A stretch of DNA of 19,376 bases from CAZVWQ01 sp964631275 (lineage in GTDB: Bacteria; Patescibacteriota; JACMRA01): NCBI GenBank assembly GCA_964631275.1, contig CAZVWQ010000027.1, forward strand, positions 1 to 19,376. The letters run 5' to 3'. Below the pieces are notes generated by a model. It searched no databases. It was not told the DNA's origin and saw nothing but the letters and a program-made list of their open reading frames with translations. The translations under genes were made by a program, and so were the position numbers. Positions 1 to 7,042 of the stretch are shown here, in pieces. How positions within the stretch are numbered: the first letter of the stretch is position 1; every line of letters begins with the position of its first letter.

Positions 1-74
1 GGCTACAACCTCTGAATTTACCACTAACTCGGCTATTATTTTTATACATTGTTATATGATGAATTTTGACCGCA

Positions 75-743
75 TCATGCATTAAAAAAATTATTGAGAA
101 TATGGGCGGCTATACTAGCAAGACTCGTTTTGCTTTTATGGGCAATGTAACCAAATACTAAGCTGAGCAAAAAGATGGACAAGGCTCCACCCATTGGATT
201 TATTAAGTTGTTAGCTAAAACACCTTGAAAATACCAACCTGGAATATGTAGACCTAAAAATAGTATGCTGGTTATTAAATTAGCTGTTATAAAGCTATAT
301 TTCTGCTTAAAAACTGGTAATATAGCACCTCTAAATAGTATTTCCTCTAAAATGGGGGATACTAGAACTGCATTGAAAATAGACCAACTGAAGGTAAGAG
401 ATAATATTGGTTGGTGCGATAATATTTTAGGAATAATAGCAAAAATTCCTAATATCAATCCCGATCCGATACCCCATTTCAGCGCCGTTTCAAATTGCTT
501 AAAACTAACCAGCTTTATTTTTGAAATTCTAGCAACATAGACTGCTGGTAATAGCCAAAATATAATTTTCATTCCGAACCAGTAGAAAAACTTTGAACTT
601 TCTGTTGATAAAAGGTTGGTATTTGATTCTATTGACTGGTAAAGAATCCACATCCCTACCCAAGCTAAATAGATGAATACTATTACACCAATTACTGTGT
701 TGATATTTTTTTTATGTTGCAGACTAAATTCTTTATTTTCCAT
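75..743 (-). CDS. CPBP family intramembrane metalloprotease
   Basis: A 222-residue, strongly hydrophobic protein with several predicted membrane helices. It carries the three motifs of the CPBP (CAAX protease and bacteriocin-processing, Abi) family: EEILFRG with E133, E134 and R138; an FLGLH segment with H166 in the next helix; and HILNN near the C-terminus with H214. These residues form the metal-binding catalytic centre inside the membrane in known family members. The family cleaves prenylated or peptide substrates, or acts in bacteriocin self-immunity; the substrate here is unknown. I chose the ATG at 743. A TTG at 752 would add three residues but lies inside the transposase scrap. The gene directly abuts that scrap, so its native upstream region may have been replaced. 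No clear ribosome-binding site is visible. Confidence 0.85.
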   Translation of the reverse strand: MENKEFSLQHKKNINTVIGVIVFIYLAWVGMWILYQSIESNTNLLSTESSKFFYWFGMKIIFWLLPAVYVARISKIKLVSFKQFETALKWGIGSGLILGIFAIIPKILSHQPILSLTFSWSIFNAVLVSPILEEILFRGAILPVFKQKYSFITANLITSILFLGLHIPGWYFQGVLANNLINPMGGALSIFLLSLVFGYIAHKSKTSLASIAAHILNNFFNA

Positions 744-1200
744 AGCTGTCAAAATATTTCATAAATTCACTTCCATTATCATTTTGTATTTCTGTTTGTT
801 TTGTTATGAAAGGAAATACCTTTTGCATTTTAATTAAAAAGTCTTTAGCTGAATTACTATTTAATTTATTGTAAGCATAACTAAAAGATAATCTAGAGTA
901 AACGTCAATAGGATTGATAATATATCTTCTAATACCTTTTTTCTGATTAGAAGCGTATCCTAAATGATCTTCAATTTCTGCTTGTAGTAAGCTGTTAATA
1001 GTAGTTTCAAAGAGTTTTCCTAATACATTACCTTTTCCTTCTAATTGGTCTACTGAGGTTACTTGACCTAGAACTTGTTGAATATGTTCTGGGGTAGGAA
1101 TTGGTACTCCATATTGGTTGAAAGTGTGGGTTTTGTTGTTGTTAGTGTAATAGCTTCGGTTATTATTATTGCTCTTATTGTGAATATTATTATTGGACAT
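744..1200 (-). pseudogene. Chimeric transposase remnant (IS256-like head joined to integrase-core piece)
   Basis: The open frame runs 1200 to 733 (155 codons) but is not a complete transposase. Residues about 28-89 look like the N-terminus of an IS256/Mutator-family transposase (NQYGVPIP, then LLQAEIEDHLGY, matching the family's AELxEHLGY motif). From about residue 90 (nt 933 downward) the sequence becomes an rve/DDE integrase core of the IS481/IS3 type: IDVYSRLSFSYAY, then DNGSEFMKYF, holding the second catalytic Asp region. The two halves belong to different families, so this is a fusion of two truncated elements. The frame then runs into the first codons of the protease gene. The N-terminus is Asn-rich. 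It is almost certainly inactive, since both parents lack most of their catalytic domains. Confidence 0.7.
749..853. repeat. 105-bp direct repeat, copy 1 (partner 4967-5071)
   Basis: Aligns without gaps to 4967-5071 with mismatches only at 756 and 757. Both copies have the same orientation. They are shared pieces of an integrase gene and bracket about 4.1 kb holding the MarR operon, the hypothetical ORF and the VapBC-like pair. Confidence 0.9.
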
Positions 1201-1237
1201 GTAAAGTGAATAAAAGGTTTGATTTAATTTATGTCAC

Positions 1238-1261
1238 TTACACGGAATTTTGGAGGGTGTC
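1238..1261 (-). repeat. Probable terminal inverted repeat of an IS256-type element
   Basis: Read on the minus strand, the segment begins GACACCCTCCAAAATTCCGT and lies 38 bp upstream of the transposase ATG. This is where the outer end of an IS256-family element is expected, and its form (GACA...CCAAAATTCCGTGTAA) resembles ends I recall from that family. The opposite end is not visible because the element is truncated. Assignment is by memory of family ends plus position. Confidence 0.4.
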
Positions 1262-1277
1262 TTAATTTTTAAAGAGG

Positions 1278-2117
1278 TCAAAAAAATAAATTTAGATTCT
1301 CTTGAATATATTCTTCTAATGACCTTGGTTTTTTACCTAAAATATGTTCCACTTTTTCCGTTTTTTTAGCTGACATACCGAATCTGCTCAAGGTATAAAG
1401 CATAATCATAACTAAAGTTTGTATTTTTGAATCTCCAAGCTTTCTACGATAATTATAAAAACTAATCCAATTAGGGCTTTTGTAAGTTATTTTTCGATTT
1501 AAATATTTGCTAAAAATGTCTGCAATTTCTTGCATGGTATAAGTTTTTTCTCCGGTTAAATCATAGGCTATTTTGCCTTTTTTTGGATTTTGTAAAAGCT
1601 TAGCAGCTACTTCACCTATATCTTTGGCTTGAATAAAATTAATTTTGGCATTCCCAGCAGGGATAGAAATTCTATCCTCTATTAGGATTTCTTGCCTGTG
1701 CTGCTTAGAAAAATTTTCCATAAAAAAACTTGGTCTCAAAAAAACTCTCTCAAAACCAACTTTGTCGATATCAAGTTCGATTTTGGCATGTGGTAAAAAA
1801 GTCATTTTATCAGCTCCAATTACAGACAAAAAAATAATATTTTTAACTCCATTTTCTTTAGCTTTTTCTAAAAAAGGTCTAATATACTTTTTACTATCAC
1901 TGATGGCCGGCGGTCTTAATAAAAAAACTGTATCAATGTTTTTAGTTGCAGTTTCAAAGCTTTTTGGATCATAAAAATCTAGCCAACGAGACATCTCACT
2001 TTTTTGATTCTTTTTTCGAGTAGAAACCAAATACTTAATCGAGTTAGCTTTTAAAAAATAAGTAACCCTACTTCCGATATTTCCACTAGCTCCAGTGATT
2101 AAAATATTGTTTGACAT
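1278..2117 (-). CDS. NmrA-like NAD(P)-binding protein (atypical SDR)
   Basis: A 279-residue Rossmann-fold protein with the dinucleotide-binding loop GASGNIG at residues 9-15, R34 after the second strand (consistent with NADP preference), FLLRPP near residues 65-70, and LRPSFFMENF at 127-136, a typical NmrA/TMR-like stretch. YTMQEIADIFSKYLNR near 193-208 is the usual C-terminal helix of NmrA relatives. Members act either as NADPH-dependent reductases (quinone or azo substrates) or as redox-sensing regulators; the catalytic Tyr-Lys pair of classical SDRs is not obvious, so the activity is uncertain. It is the last gene of the operon, starting 4 bp after the preceding stop, so it is probably translationally coupled and controlled by the MarR-type regulator. 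Confidence 0.8.
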   Translation of the reverse strand: MSNNILITGASGNIGSRVTYFLKANSIKYLVSTRKKNQKSEMSRWLDFYDPKSFETATKNIDTVFLLRPPAISDSKKYIRPFLEKAKENGVKNIIFLSVIGADKMTFLPHAKIELDIDKVGFERVFLRPSFFMENFSKQHRQEILIEDRISIPAGNAKINFIQAKDIGEVAAKLLQNPKKGKIAYDLTGEKTYTMQEIADIFSKYLNRKITYKSPNWISFYNYRRKLGDSKIQTLVMIMLYTLSRFGMSAKKTEKVEHILGKKPRSLEEYIQENLNLFF

Positions 2118-2121
2118 AGAT

Positions 2122-2757
2122 TTACCAGCTTACCATAGGCATTTTTTGAAATGTGCTTTTATCCTCAATAATATTCAAGATAAATTTGGCTAAATCTTTT
2201 CTAGATATTTCAGTAGACATATTATCAGCTCCGACCATACCAACTTCATATTTATTTTTAGCTTCCTTATTGGTTAGCCTTGGACCCCTGACAATAGTCC
2301 AATCTAAATTAGTTTGTTTAATTATATCAACGTAAGACTCACCCTCAACCAAAGCTTTTTTAGCTACGATTTGCATCAATCCACGGATTAATTTATCTGG
2401 TAATTTTGGGTCATCACCCTCAGTTCTAACTCCTGCTCCAGTTAGAGCCACAAGCCTGGATTTGTTGGTTTCTTGCATTGCTTTAACTATATTTTTAGCA
2501 ATAGTTGGTTGCATACCCTCGGGTGAATTCTTGGTTGGCCCTACCACGCTGATAATTATTTCAGCATCTTGGATAGCAGGTTTTAGTTGTTCGTAATTTC
2601 TAGCATCACCTTCAAAAACTTTAACTTGTTTTTTTATTTCTCCCAATTTTTCTGGGGTTCTAACAAATACAGAAGTATTTAAATTTCTTTCTAAAGCAAG
2701 TTTTGTCACTTCAATTCCAGTTTGTCCGGTTGCACCGATTATTAATATTTTAGACAT
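2122..2757 (-). CDS. NAD(P)H-binding SDR family oxidoreductase
   Basis: A 211-residue protein of the NAD(P)H-binding PF13460 type. The nucleotide loop GATGQTG is at residues 8-14, R33 (VRTPEKL) suggests NADPH, GDAR lies near 50-53 after the third strand, and DWTIVRGPRL at 152-161 is the hallmark late strand (usually DWTIVRP). Length is normal for the family. Relatives include biliverdin/flavin reductase-like and quinone reductase-like proteins; the substrate cannot be read from sequence. Its ATG lies 1 bp after the stop of the MarR-type gene and its stop lies 4 bp before the NmrA-like gene, so all three should share one transcript. Two paralogous Rossmann proteins under a MarR regulator suggest a response to electrophiles, quinones or oxidants. 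Confidence 0.82.
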   Translation of the reverse strand: MSKILIIGATGQTGIEVTKLALERNLNTSVFVRTPEKLGEIKKQVKVFEGDARNYEQLKPAIQDAEIIISVVGPTKNSPEGMQPTIAKNIVKAMQETNKSRLVALTGAGVRTEGDDPKLPDKLIRGLMQIVAKKALVEGESYVDIIKQTNLDWTIVRGPRLTNKEAKNKYEVGMVGADNMSTEISRKDLAKFILNIIEDKSTFQKMPMVSW

Positions 2758-2758
2758 T

Positions 2759-3181
2759 TTATGAGTTAAGTTTATTTATAAGTTTATTTAATGAGTTAAT
2801 TTCTTCATTTGAAAGTTTTTTTAAAAAATTATTACACTCTTGATCGTAAATTTTGAAAGCTGTTTGAAACTCTTTTTCACCAAGTTTAGTAAGGCTAATT
2901 TGCCAAGAACGTCTATCTAGAGGCTCTTCGATAACCATCTTACTTTCAATTAATATTTTTAATTGCTTAGAAACTGCTGGCTGGCTAAGCTGTAACATTT
3001 TACTAATTTCTGCCTGAGAAACACAATTTCCAAAAATAGAAGCTTGAATAATTAGAACTTGAGTCAAATTTAACCGAGTTTTTTTCCTAATTTTTTTATC
3101 AGAAGTGTTTGTAATTTTTAATCTAACACTTTCAATTCCGATAATTATATTTTTAATCCTAAAGTCAATAATTTTAGGCAT
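2759..3181 (-). CDS. MarR-type winged-helix transcriptional regulator
   Basis: A 140-residue protein with a winged helix-turn-helix: helix-turn-helix QAEISKMLQLSQPAVSKQLK at about 56-75 and wing DRRSWQISLTKLGE at about 89-102, followed by a long C-terminal helix for dimerisation. This order (N-terminal helix, wHTH, C-terminal helix) is that of MarR. C53 and C115 are the only cysteines; C53, just before the recognition helices, could be a redox sensor, but that is inference. It is the first gene of the operon. A perfect 18-bp palindrome overlaps its own promoter, as expected for autorepression. The first 35 residues are unusually basic and do not match the family. The ATG at 3181 is only about 13 nt below the likely transcription start. 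Confidence 0.85.
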   Translation of the reverse strand: MPKIIDFRIKNIIIGIESVRLKITNTSDKKIRKKTRLNLTQVLIIQASIFGNCVSQAEISKMLQLSQPAVSKQLKILIESKMVIEEPLDRRSWQISLTKLGEKEFQTAFKIYDQECNNFLKKLSNEEINSLNKLINKLNS

Positions 3182-3201
3182 AACATAATATTATCAGTTA
3201 T

Positions 3202-3229
3202 ATTATAACTAGTTATAATTTTTTGTCAA
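3202..3229 (-). promoter_or_regulatory. Promoter with overlapping palindromic operator for the MarR operon
   Basis: On the minus strand, TTGACA (3229-3224) is followed after 16 bp by TATAAT (3207-3202), both perfect sigma-70 boxes. Bases 3202-3219 form the exact palindrome ATTATAACTAGTTATAAT, covering the -10 box and most of the spacer. A MarR dimer bound there would block RNA polymerase. The regulator's ATG is 20 bp below the -10 box, so the leader is about a dozen bases with no ribosome-binding site. Confidence 0.75.
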
Positions 3230-3320
3230 CTATTTAATCTCACATTCCAATCCGAACTGCAACACTTAGATTCTTGAAGCGCAACAAACTAAATCAAACA
3301 AAATTTATAATAATTTTAAT

Positions 3321-3776
3321 TTAAATATTATTACTAGTAGCTTGGGAAGCTAATTCAAACAAACTCTTTCTAGAAATGTTTTCAGGATTGAAGTTTTTAT
3401 AAGCATTAATATAATTTTCATAATAAGGATCTTTTGTTATGTCGACAGGGTTTAATGTATATACACTACCGCCTTCCATCATTCTGTTATATGCCTCATC
3501 ATTAAAAACTTCTTGTTCAGTAAAACCAAGTTTATCTAAGTACAAGTCTATCTGCTTTTCAACTTTATTCAAATCTAATTTATTTTTAAAATATTCGTAG
3601 TATAGCAAAAAAACTAAGTCAAAAGCCATCTGTTTAGATTTTTCAGGGTTGCTTTTTTTTACTTCAAATGTAGTAATGGTAAAATATCTGCGGAATTCAG
3701 TTAGTTTTTCTGATGTTAAAAAAAATAAATCTACTATAGCTACATTAAAACCATGGTCCTTAACCAAACGATCCAA
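3321..3776 (-). CDS. Hypothetical protein, possibly 5'-truncated
   Basis: An open frame of 151 codons that I do not recognise. It is rich in charged and aromatic residues, with YYEYFKNKLDLNKVEKQ in the middle and a C-terminal part with DPYYENYINAYKNF; it has no signal peptide or membrane helix. The only in-frame start is a TTG at 3776, with no ribosome-binding site. In-frame stops lie just upstream, but a neighbouring frame stays open for about 20 codons (EYNIGSGDNSIADSFGYP) up to a run of five G at 3790-3794, and the original frame resumes further up with an ATG-led peptide at 3902-3837. The gene may therefore have lost its 5' part to two small indels. Function unknown. Confidence 0.45.
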   Translation of the reverse strand: MDRLVKDHGFNVAIVDLFFLTSEKLTEFRRYFTITTFEVKKSNPEKSKQMAFDLVFLLYYEYFKNKLDLNKVEKQIDLYLDKLGFTEQEVFNDEAYNRMMEGGSVYTLNPVDITKDPYYENYINAYKNFNPENISRKSLFELASQATSNNI

Positions 3777-4207
3777 AGTCTTTAAATCAGGGGGTATCCA
3801 AAACTATCGGCAATACTATTATCACCACTTCCTATATTATATTCTTATTGAGTACCTACCTATGAATTGTCTTCTAGGACTATTATTCATATTTTCATTC
3901 ATATATGATTTTTTTTATTTTATTAATTTTACTCAATTATAACATAACAAAACCATATTATCAAGATAGGTTTCAATTGCAAACTAAGGATGGATAGAGT
4001 TTGGTAAGTATGGTCTGTAAGTATAAAGTCAAAATACGAATCCATCTTAATTACAATTTTAAAGAATTACTTGACTTTGCTGGCAACCACACACCAGTAA
4101 AAATTTTGAAACAAGTTAACCAATACAAGATTGAAAATTTATGATAAAAACAAACTTTGGAGCTTAGTCTAATTTTGAATTTTTTGAGCAGGTATCAAAT
4201 AAAGTTA
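3777..4207. other. Gene-poor gap, probable gene debris
   Basis: About 430 bp with no convincing intact gene. The right half (4030-4143, plus strand) holds a short open stretch, LNYNFKELLDFAGNHTPVKI, ending in TGA. Its spacing loosely resembles the C-terminal YN..RPH..LG..TP segment of rve-type transposases, with the key RPH replaced. The left half may contain the broken 5' end of the neighbouring hypothetical gene on the minus strand. No tRNA or strong terminator was seen. Confidence 0.35.
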
Positions 4208-4594
4208 TCAGCTTAACAAGGTTTCCTTAGGGTAAAACTCATCAAAACTAGCAATTTTGCAGTCGTACTTTTGAGCTAATGCAAGATTTAAACAATCCAC
4301 TAGGGAAGTTTTATTTTTGGAGCTGTTTAAAAAAATCTTAAGAGCTATATTTTCAACCTCTTGATCAATTTCTAACACTCCTAATTCTAGTTGATTCAGT
4401 TTGGAGTAGGATTCTTTGGCTATTTCTTGATTTTCTTTGTTGGAGATAACTGTTAAAAATTCGTATTTTACAGACCTAGAAATAACAAACTCAGCTTCTA
4501 AATATTCTTTCAAAATTTCTTTTGATTTGTGGTGTTTGCTTTGATTGGCAAAGAAAAAATTGTATAAAAAATCGGTATCAATAAGTATCAGCAT
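4208..4594 (-). CDS. vapC: PIN-domain toxin, VapC-like
   Basis: A 128-residue PIN-domain protein. The four acidic positions of the metal-dependent RNase site are present: D6 in the first strand (LILIDTDFLYNFF), E45 (KYEFLTV), D100 (SLVDCLNLALA) and D118 (IASFDEFY). VapC toxins cleave tRNA or rRNA when free of antitoxin; the target here is unknown. I placed the start at the ATG at 4594 because the PIN fold begins there. A longer open frame from 4672 only reads through the antitoxin gene in another frame. The ATG lies one base after the antitoxin stop (TAACATG), the usual coupling of TA operons. The pair sits among transposase fragments, consistent with mobile cargo. Confidence 0.8.
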   Translation of the reverse strand: MLILIDTDFLYNFFFANQSKHHKSKEILKEYLEAEFVISRSVKYEFLTVISNKENQEIAKESYSKLNQLELGVLEIDQEVENIALKIFLNSSKNKTSLVDCLNLALAQKYDCKIASFDEFYPKETLLS

Positions 4595-4595
4595 G

Positions 4596-4859
4596 TTAAA
4601 TATTATAAATCTCATTGTGATTTGTCGCAGCCTTTGAGTCGGAGTTTTTGGACGGTCTGATACTACCAGCAAGATCTAGTAATTTTTGTTTTTTCTTAAT
4701 CTTGGTTTGTTTTTTTTCTTGAATCTGTTTTTTTAAAAGTTCTCTGACATACTGACTAAGGCTGGTATATTCAGCCTGGTTTTTGATAATTTGCTCTATA
4801 TAAAATAAGTCTTGAACATCTAAGAGTAATTGTTTTCGGACTAATTTAGTTTGATGCAT
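4596..4859 (-). CDS. vapB: VapB-like antitoxin
   Basis: An 87-residue basic protein directly upstream of the PIN toxin. The middle part, YTSLSQYVRELLKKQIQE (31-48), has the form of a ribbon-helix-helix DNA-binding segment (SxxVRxLL). The C-terminal part, LLDLAGSIRP ending in NHNEIYNI, recalls the LAGxx...NHDEYLY tail by which VapB-type antitoxins wrap the toxin. I chose the ATG at 4859; a TTG two codons earlier is possible. Antitoxin and toxin are separated by one base and should be co-expressed and autoregulated. Family identity rests more on position and tail motif than on the N-terminus, which is divergent. Confidence 0.68.
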   Translation of the reverse strand: MHQTKLVRKQLLLDVQDLFYIEQIIKNQAEYTSLSQYVRELLKKQIQEKKQTKIKKKQKLLDLAGSIRPSKNSDSKAATNHNEIYNI

Positions 4860-4867
4860 ACACAAAT

Positions 4868-4896
4868 ATTGTTATACACATACACAACTTTGTCAA
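4868..4896 (-). promoter_or_regulatory. Likely promoter of the toxin-antitoxin pair
   Basis: On the minus strand TTGACA (4896-4891) is followed after 17 bp by AACAAT (4873-4868), a weak -10 box. The interval and the following bases contain two copies of TGTGTATG (one in the spacer, one just before the antitoxin ATG), a plausible direct-repeat operator for autoregulation. The -35 box is perfect; the rest is inference. Confidence 0.4.
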
Positions 4897-4966
4897 ATGT
4901 AAGCATTCATTTTTGGTGATTTTTTGTAATTCCAAACCTGAAATACTTTCTTGTTTTAGATACTGC

Positions 4967-5071
4967 TCAAAATTCTTCATAAATTCACTTCCATTATCAT
5001 TTTGTATTTCTGTTTGTTTTGTTATGAAAGGAAATACCTTTTGCATTTTAATTAAAAAGTCTTTAGCTGAA
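4967..5071 (-). pseudogene. Second integrase-core fragment of an IS481/IS3-like element
   Basis: This segment matches 749-853 at 103 of 105 positions without gaps and encodes the same piece of integrase core on the minus strand (SAKDFLIKMQKVFPFITK, then DNGSEFMKNF). It lies in an open frame from 5151 to 4846, but the flanking codons have no family resemblance, so it is a relic. Beyond the shared segment the protein reads FEQYLKQ, which continues the integrase pattern a little further than the first copy. Confidence 0.7.
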
Positions 5072-5122
5072 ACTATATCAGAATTAACTATATTTTCCAA
5101 AATGTATCTGAGCGAGGGCAGC

Positions 5123-5151
5123 TTGACATATAAACAATAAAATCTAATCAT
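5123..5151 (+). promoter_or_regulatory. Possible promoter for the PEGA protein gene
   Basis: TTGACA at 5123-5128 is followed after 17 bp by AATCAT at 5146-5151, a weak -10. The ATG at 5194 is about 40 bp further down. An alternative is a leaderless start from a TATAAACT box at about 5180-5187. No ribosome-binding site is seen. Confidence 0.3.
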
Positions 5152-5193
5152 ATAAAAAGCATTGCTTATGAACTAAGTTTTATAAACTATTCT

Positions 5194-6660
5194 ATGCAAA
5201 ACCCAAGAACAGGCAACCAAACCTCAAAAAAAAGCTTTTTTAAATACTTGCCGATCTTAGCTGCGGCAATTTTTATTTTAGTTACATTTGGCTTAGTTTT
5301 TAATTTTTTAATTTTAAATCGAAATCAAGATATTTCCCAAGAAATGGCCAAAATGGGAAGCGTGATTGTGGCCGTAGATAATTTTGAAAACCTTCCAGTT
5401 AGGATTTATAGCGATAACGGGATTGACTCTTTTAGTTCTAGTGGTGTCTCTAGAGATTTACCCGAAGGTAGCTATACAGCTAGTTTAGCTGTTGATGGTT
5501 ATGGTAGCGACTCTGAAGATTTTAGTATTCGAGAAGATCAGATTACCGAAGTTATTTTGAGTTTATCCGGACAAATTTCTGATAGTAACTCTTTAGGCAG
5601 TCCCCTTGGTGAGGCTAGGGAAGTTTTGACTGCGATTGAAGGAGATACTAATAAAGAAATATTTACTAGCTCAGATGGCTCTAAACTGGTAGCCGTTGAC
5701 AGGCAAGATTCTTATCAGGTGGATCTAGCTCAAGCTGAACCAAAAAGAGAAGAAAATCTGGATCAGACAGAAAACCTAGAATATTTAGTTATGGCTAATG
5801 ACTGCCAGTTGATGAAGGTTGAATTTAGTCTAGACTCTGAGAATCTTAGATATTTCAAGACTTGCAACTCTACTGGCGAGAGTGGCTTTTATAACTTTGA
5901 TTTAACTTCTGGAGAAGAAAGCCAGCTAGTCCCAACTAGCGAACTGAATAATTTGGTGAAGATTGCTATCGACCCTAGTTCGGATACAGTCGTTTTTATC
6001 AAGACTTCGGGAGAGTTTGGTTTAGTTCAAGATGGGCAGGTTGAGATTTTGGCTACGGAGGCTTTTTTGTTTGCACCTAGCTTTAGTCCTGATGGCAAGT
6101 ATTTGGTAGTGGCCCAGGACGTAGCAGCTAAAAATCCAGGAGCTGAGCCAACTGGAGATATGAGTCAGGACTTTAGAATGCAGGTTAAGGCTATTGAATT
6201 TAGTCAGCTCCTAGCAAATAAAGATGTTTCTGAATTTCTAGACGTTGGCATGACTTATTATGTACCCAGGGCAATTAATTATGATTTTAAATACATCGAC
6301 TGGCTTACTGGCAGAGAATTCAAGGCTGGAGATGATAATCGAATTTATAGTTTGAATAGTTTTTCTGCAAGTGGTGAAAGTGGGGCCCAGCCAGGGAGAT
6401 ATTTCACTGCAGCTGATGGCCAAATGTATAGATTTTATGACAGATATTTGTTTAATTCCCAGAGAGAAGCTGTAACTGATTGGTTGCAGGGCGTATACGA
6501 GATTGAAGGTCAGGGAATTTATTTTCTTAAGAATGGCTATCTTTATAGATTGGCTGACGGCCAAGAGATTCTGGCTTTGCCTGAGAGGGTAGTTCTAGCT
6601 GAGCATTTAGACGGAGAATTGACTCTAGTTCTAGCTAATGGAGAGATTAGAAAATACTAA
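5194..6660 (+). CDS. Membrane-anchored PEGA and beta-propeller-like protein
   Basis: A 488-residue protein with a short basic cytoplasmic tail, one hydrophobic helix at about 19-42 and a large extracytoplasmic part; no lipobox or cleavage site is evident, so it is probably an uncleaved anchor. Residues about 55-125 form a PEGA-like beta domain (GSVIVAVDN, then LPEGSYTASLAVDGY). From about 150 onward short beta-rich repeats follow, one with the TolB/PD40-type motif FAPSFSPDGKYLVVAQD near 292-308, suggesting a beta-propeller. Such proteins usually act in surface binding or protein interaction rather than catalysis. It is the plus-strand neighbour 181 bp before the giant Rhs gene, with similar codon use, so the two may function together at the envelope; that link is inference. 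Confidence 0.65.
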   Translation: MQNPRTGNQTSKKSFFKYLPILAAAIFILVTFGLVFNFLILNRNQDISQEMAKMGSVIVAVDNFENLPVRIYSDNGIDSFSSSGVSRDLPEGSYTASLAVDGYGSDSEDFSIREDQITEVILSLSGQISDSNSLGSPLGEAREVLTAIEGDTNKEIFTSSDGSKLVAVDRQDSYQVDLAQAEPKREENLDQTENLEYLVMANDCQLMKVEFSLDSENLRYFKTCNSTGESGFYNFDLTSGEESQLVPTSELNNLVKIAIDPSSDTVVFIKTSGEFGLVQDGQVEILATEAFLFAPSFSPDGKYLVVAQDVAAKNPGAEPTGDMSQDFRMQVKAIEFSQLLANKDVSEFLDVGMTYYVPRAINYDFKYIDWLTGREFKAGDDNRIYSLNSFSASGESGAQPGRYFTAADGQMYRFYDRYLFNSQREAVTDWLQGVYEIEGQGIYFLKNGYLYRLADGQEILALPERVVLAEHLDGELTLVLANGEIRKY

Positions 6661-6841
6661 ATACAATTTATGATTTTCACTAAAAAATTCCTTAAAATTT
6701 TCGATTTCAGCTTTTTTTAATGGGTTAAGCTAAATCTAAGACTTGCATCAACCTAAGTTAATTGAATATAAAATTCTAAATAAAACTCCCAAAATTTATC
6801 TATATTTATCTTACTTACCTCCTTAATTTTCTTAATATATT
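6661..6841. promoter_or_regulatory. Intergenic region before the giant Rhs gene
   Basis: 181 bp, very AT-rich. The best promoter candidate is weak: TTGCAT (6743-6748), 18 bp, TATAAA (6767-6772). No purine-rich ribosome-binding site precedes the ATG at 6842; the sequence just above it is pyrimidine-rich (TTACCTCCTTAA). The only hairpins are A/T-only, so no terminator is claimed and cotranscription with the upstream gene is possible. Confidence 0.3.
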
Positions 6842-7042
6842 ATGTTTCAAACAATAAATTCTGAAACTTCTAAATCTTCAAATCAAAGTTATAAGAAATC
6901 CAACTTTAGAGTTCTAGCACTTAAACCAAAATATATGTTCAACTTCACCCAAAAATATTTCCACAAGTTTGTAGCCTTTGTGATTATTTTTCTTTCCTTG
7001 ATTCAGGCTAGTCTGATCTGGCTCAGTATTCCGGCTTTGGCT
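6842..7042 (+). other. Signal peptide with long n-region
   Basis: Residues 1-67 of the giant protein. A polar, Lys-containing stretch of about 42 residues precedes a hydrophobic core (VAFVIIFLSLIQASLIWLSI, about 44-63) and a signal-peptidase-like site, ALA then QE, after residue 67. The long n-region resembles the extended signal peptides of large exported surface proteins. If not cleaved it would be a membrane anchor. Confidence 0.7.

Noticed and set aside
2..85. Open frame from the left edge on the plus strand (ends HCYMMNFDRIMH)
   Set aside because: Only 27 codons, no recognisable motif, and it overlaps the tail of the protease gene; could be the end of a gene outside the window but cannot be supported.
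265..540. Plus-strand open frame of 91 codons
   Set aside because: Lies wholly within the protease gene on the other strand, with no family features.
3649..3942. Plus-strand open frame of 97 codons with a hydrophobic C-terminus
   Set aside because: Overlaps the hypothetical minus-strand gene; the hydrophobic tail comes from T-rich DNA and has no signal of a real gene.
6238..6564. Minus-strand open frame of 108 codons
   Set aside because: Antisense shadow of the PEGA protein gene, whose coding frame is well supported.
6661..6760. Possible terminator between the PEGA gene and the giant Rhs gene
   Set aside because: Only A/T-only stems (AAAATT with AATTTT) and a 5-bp AGCTT stem with a 13-base loop; too weak.
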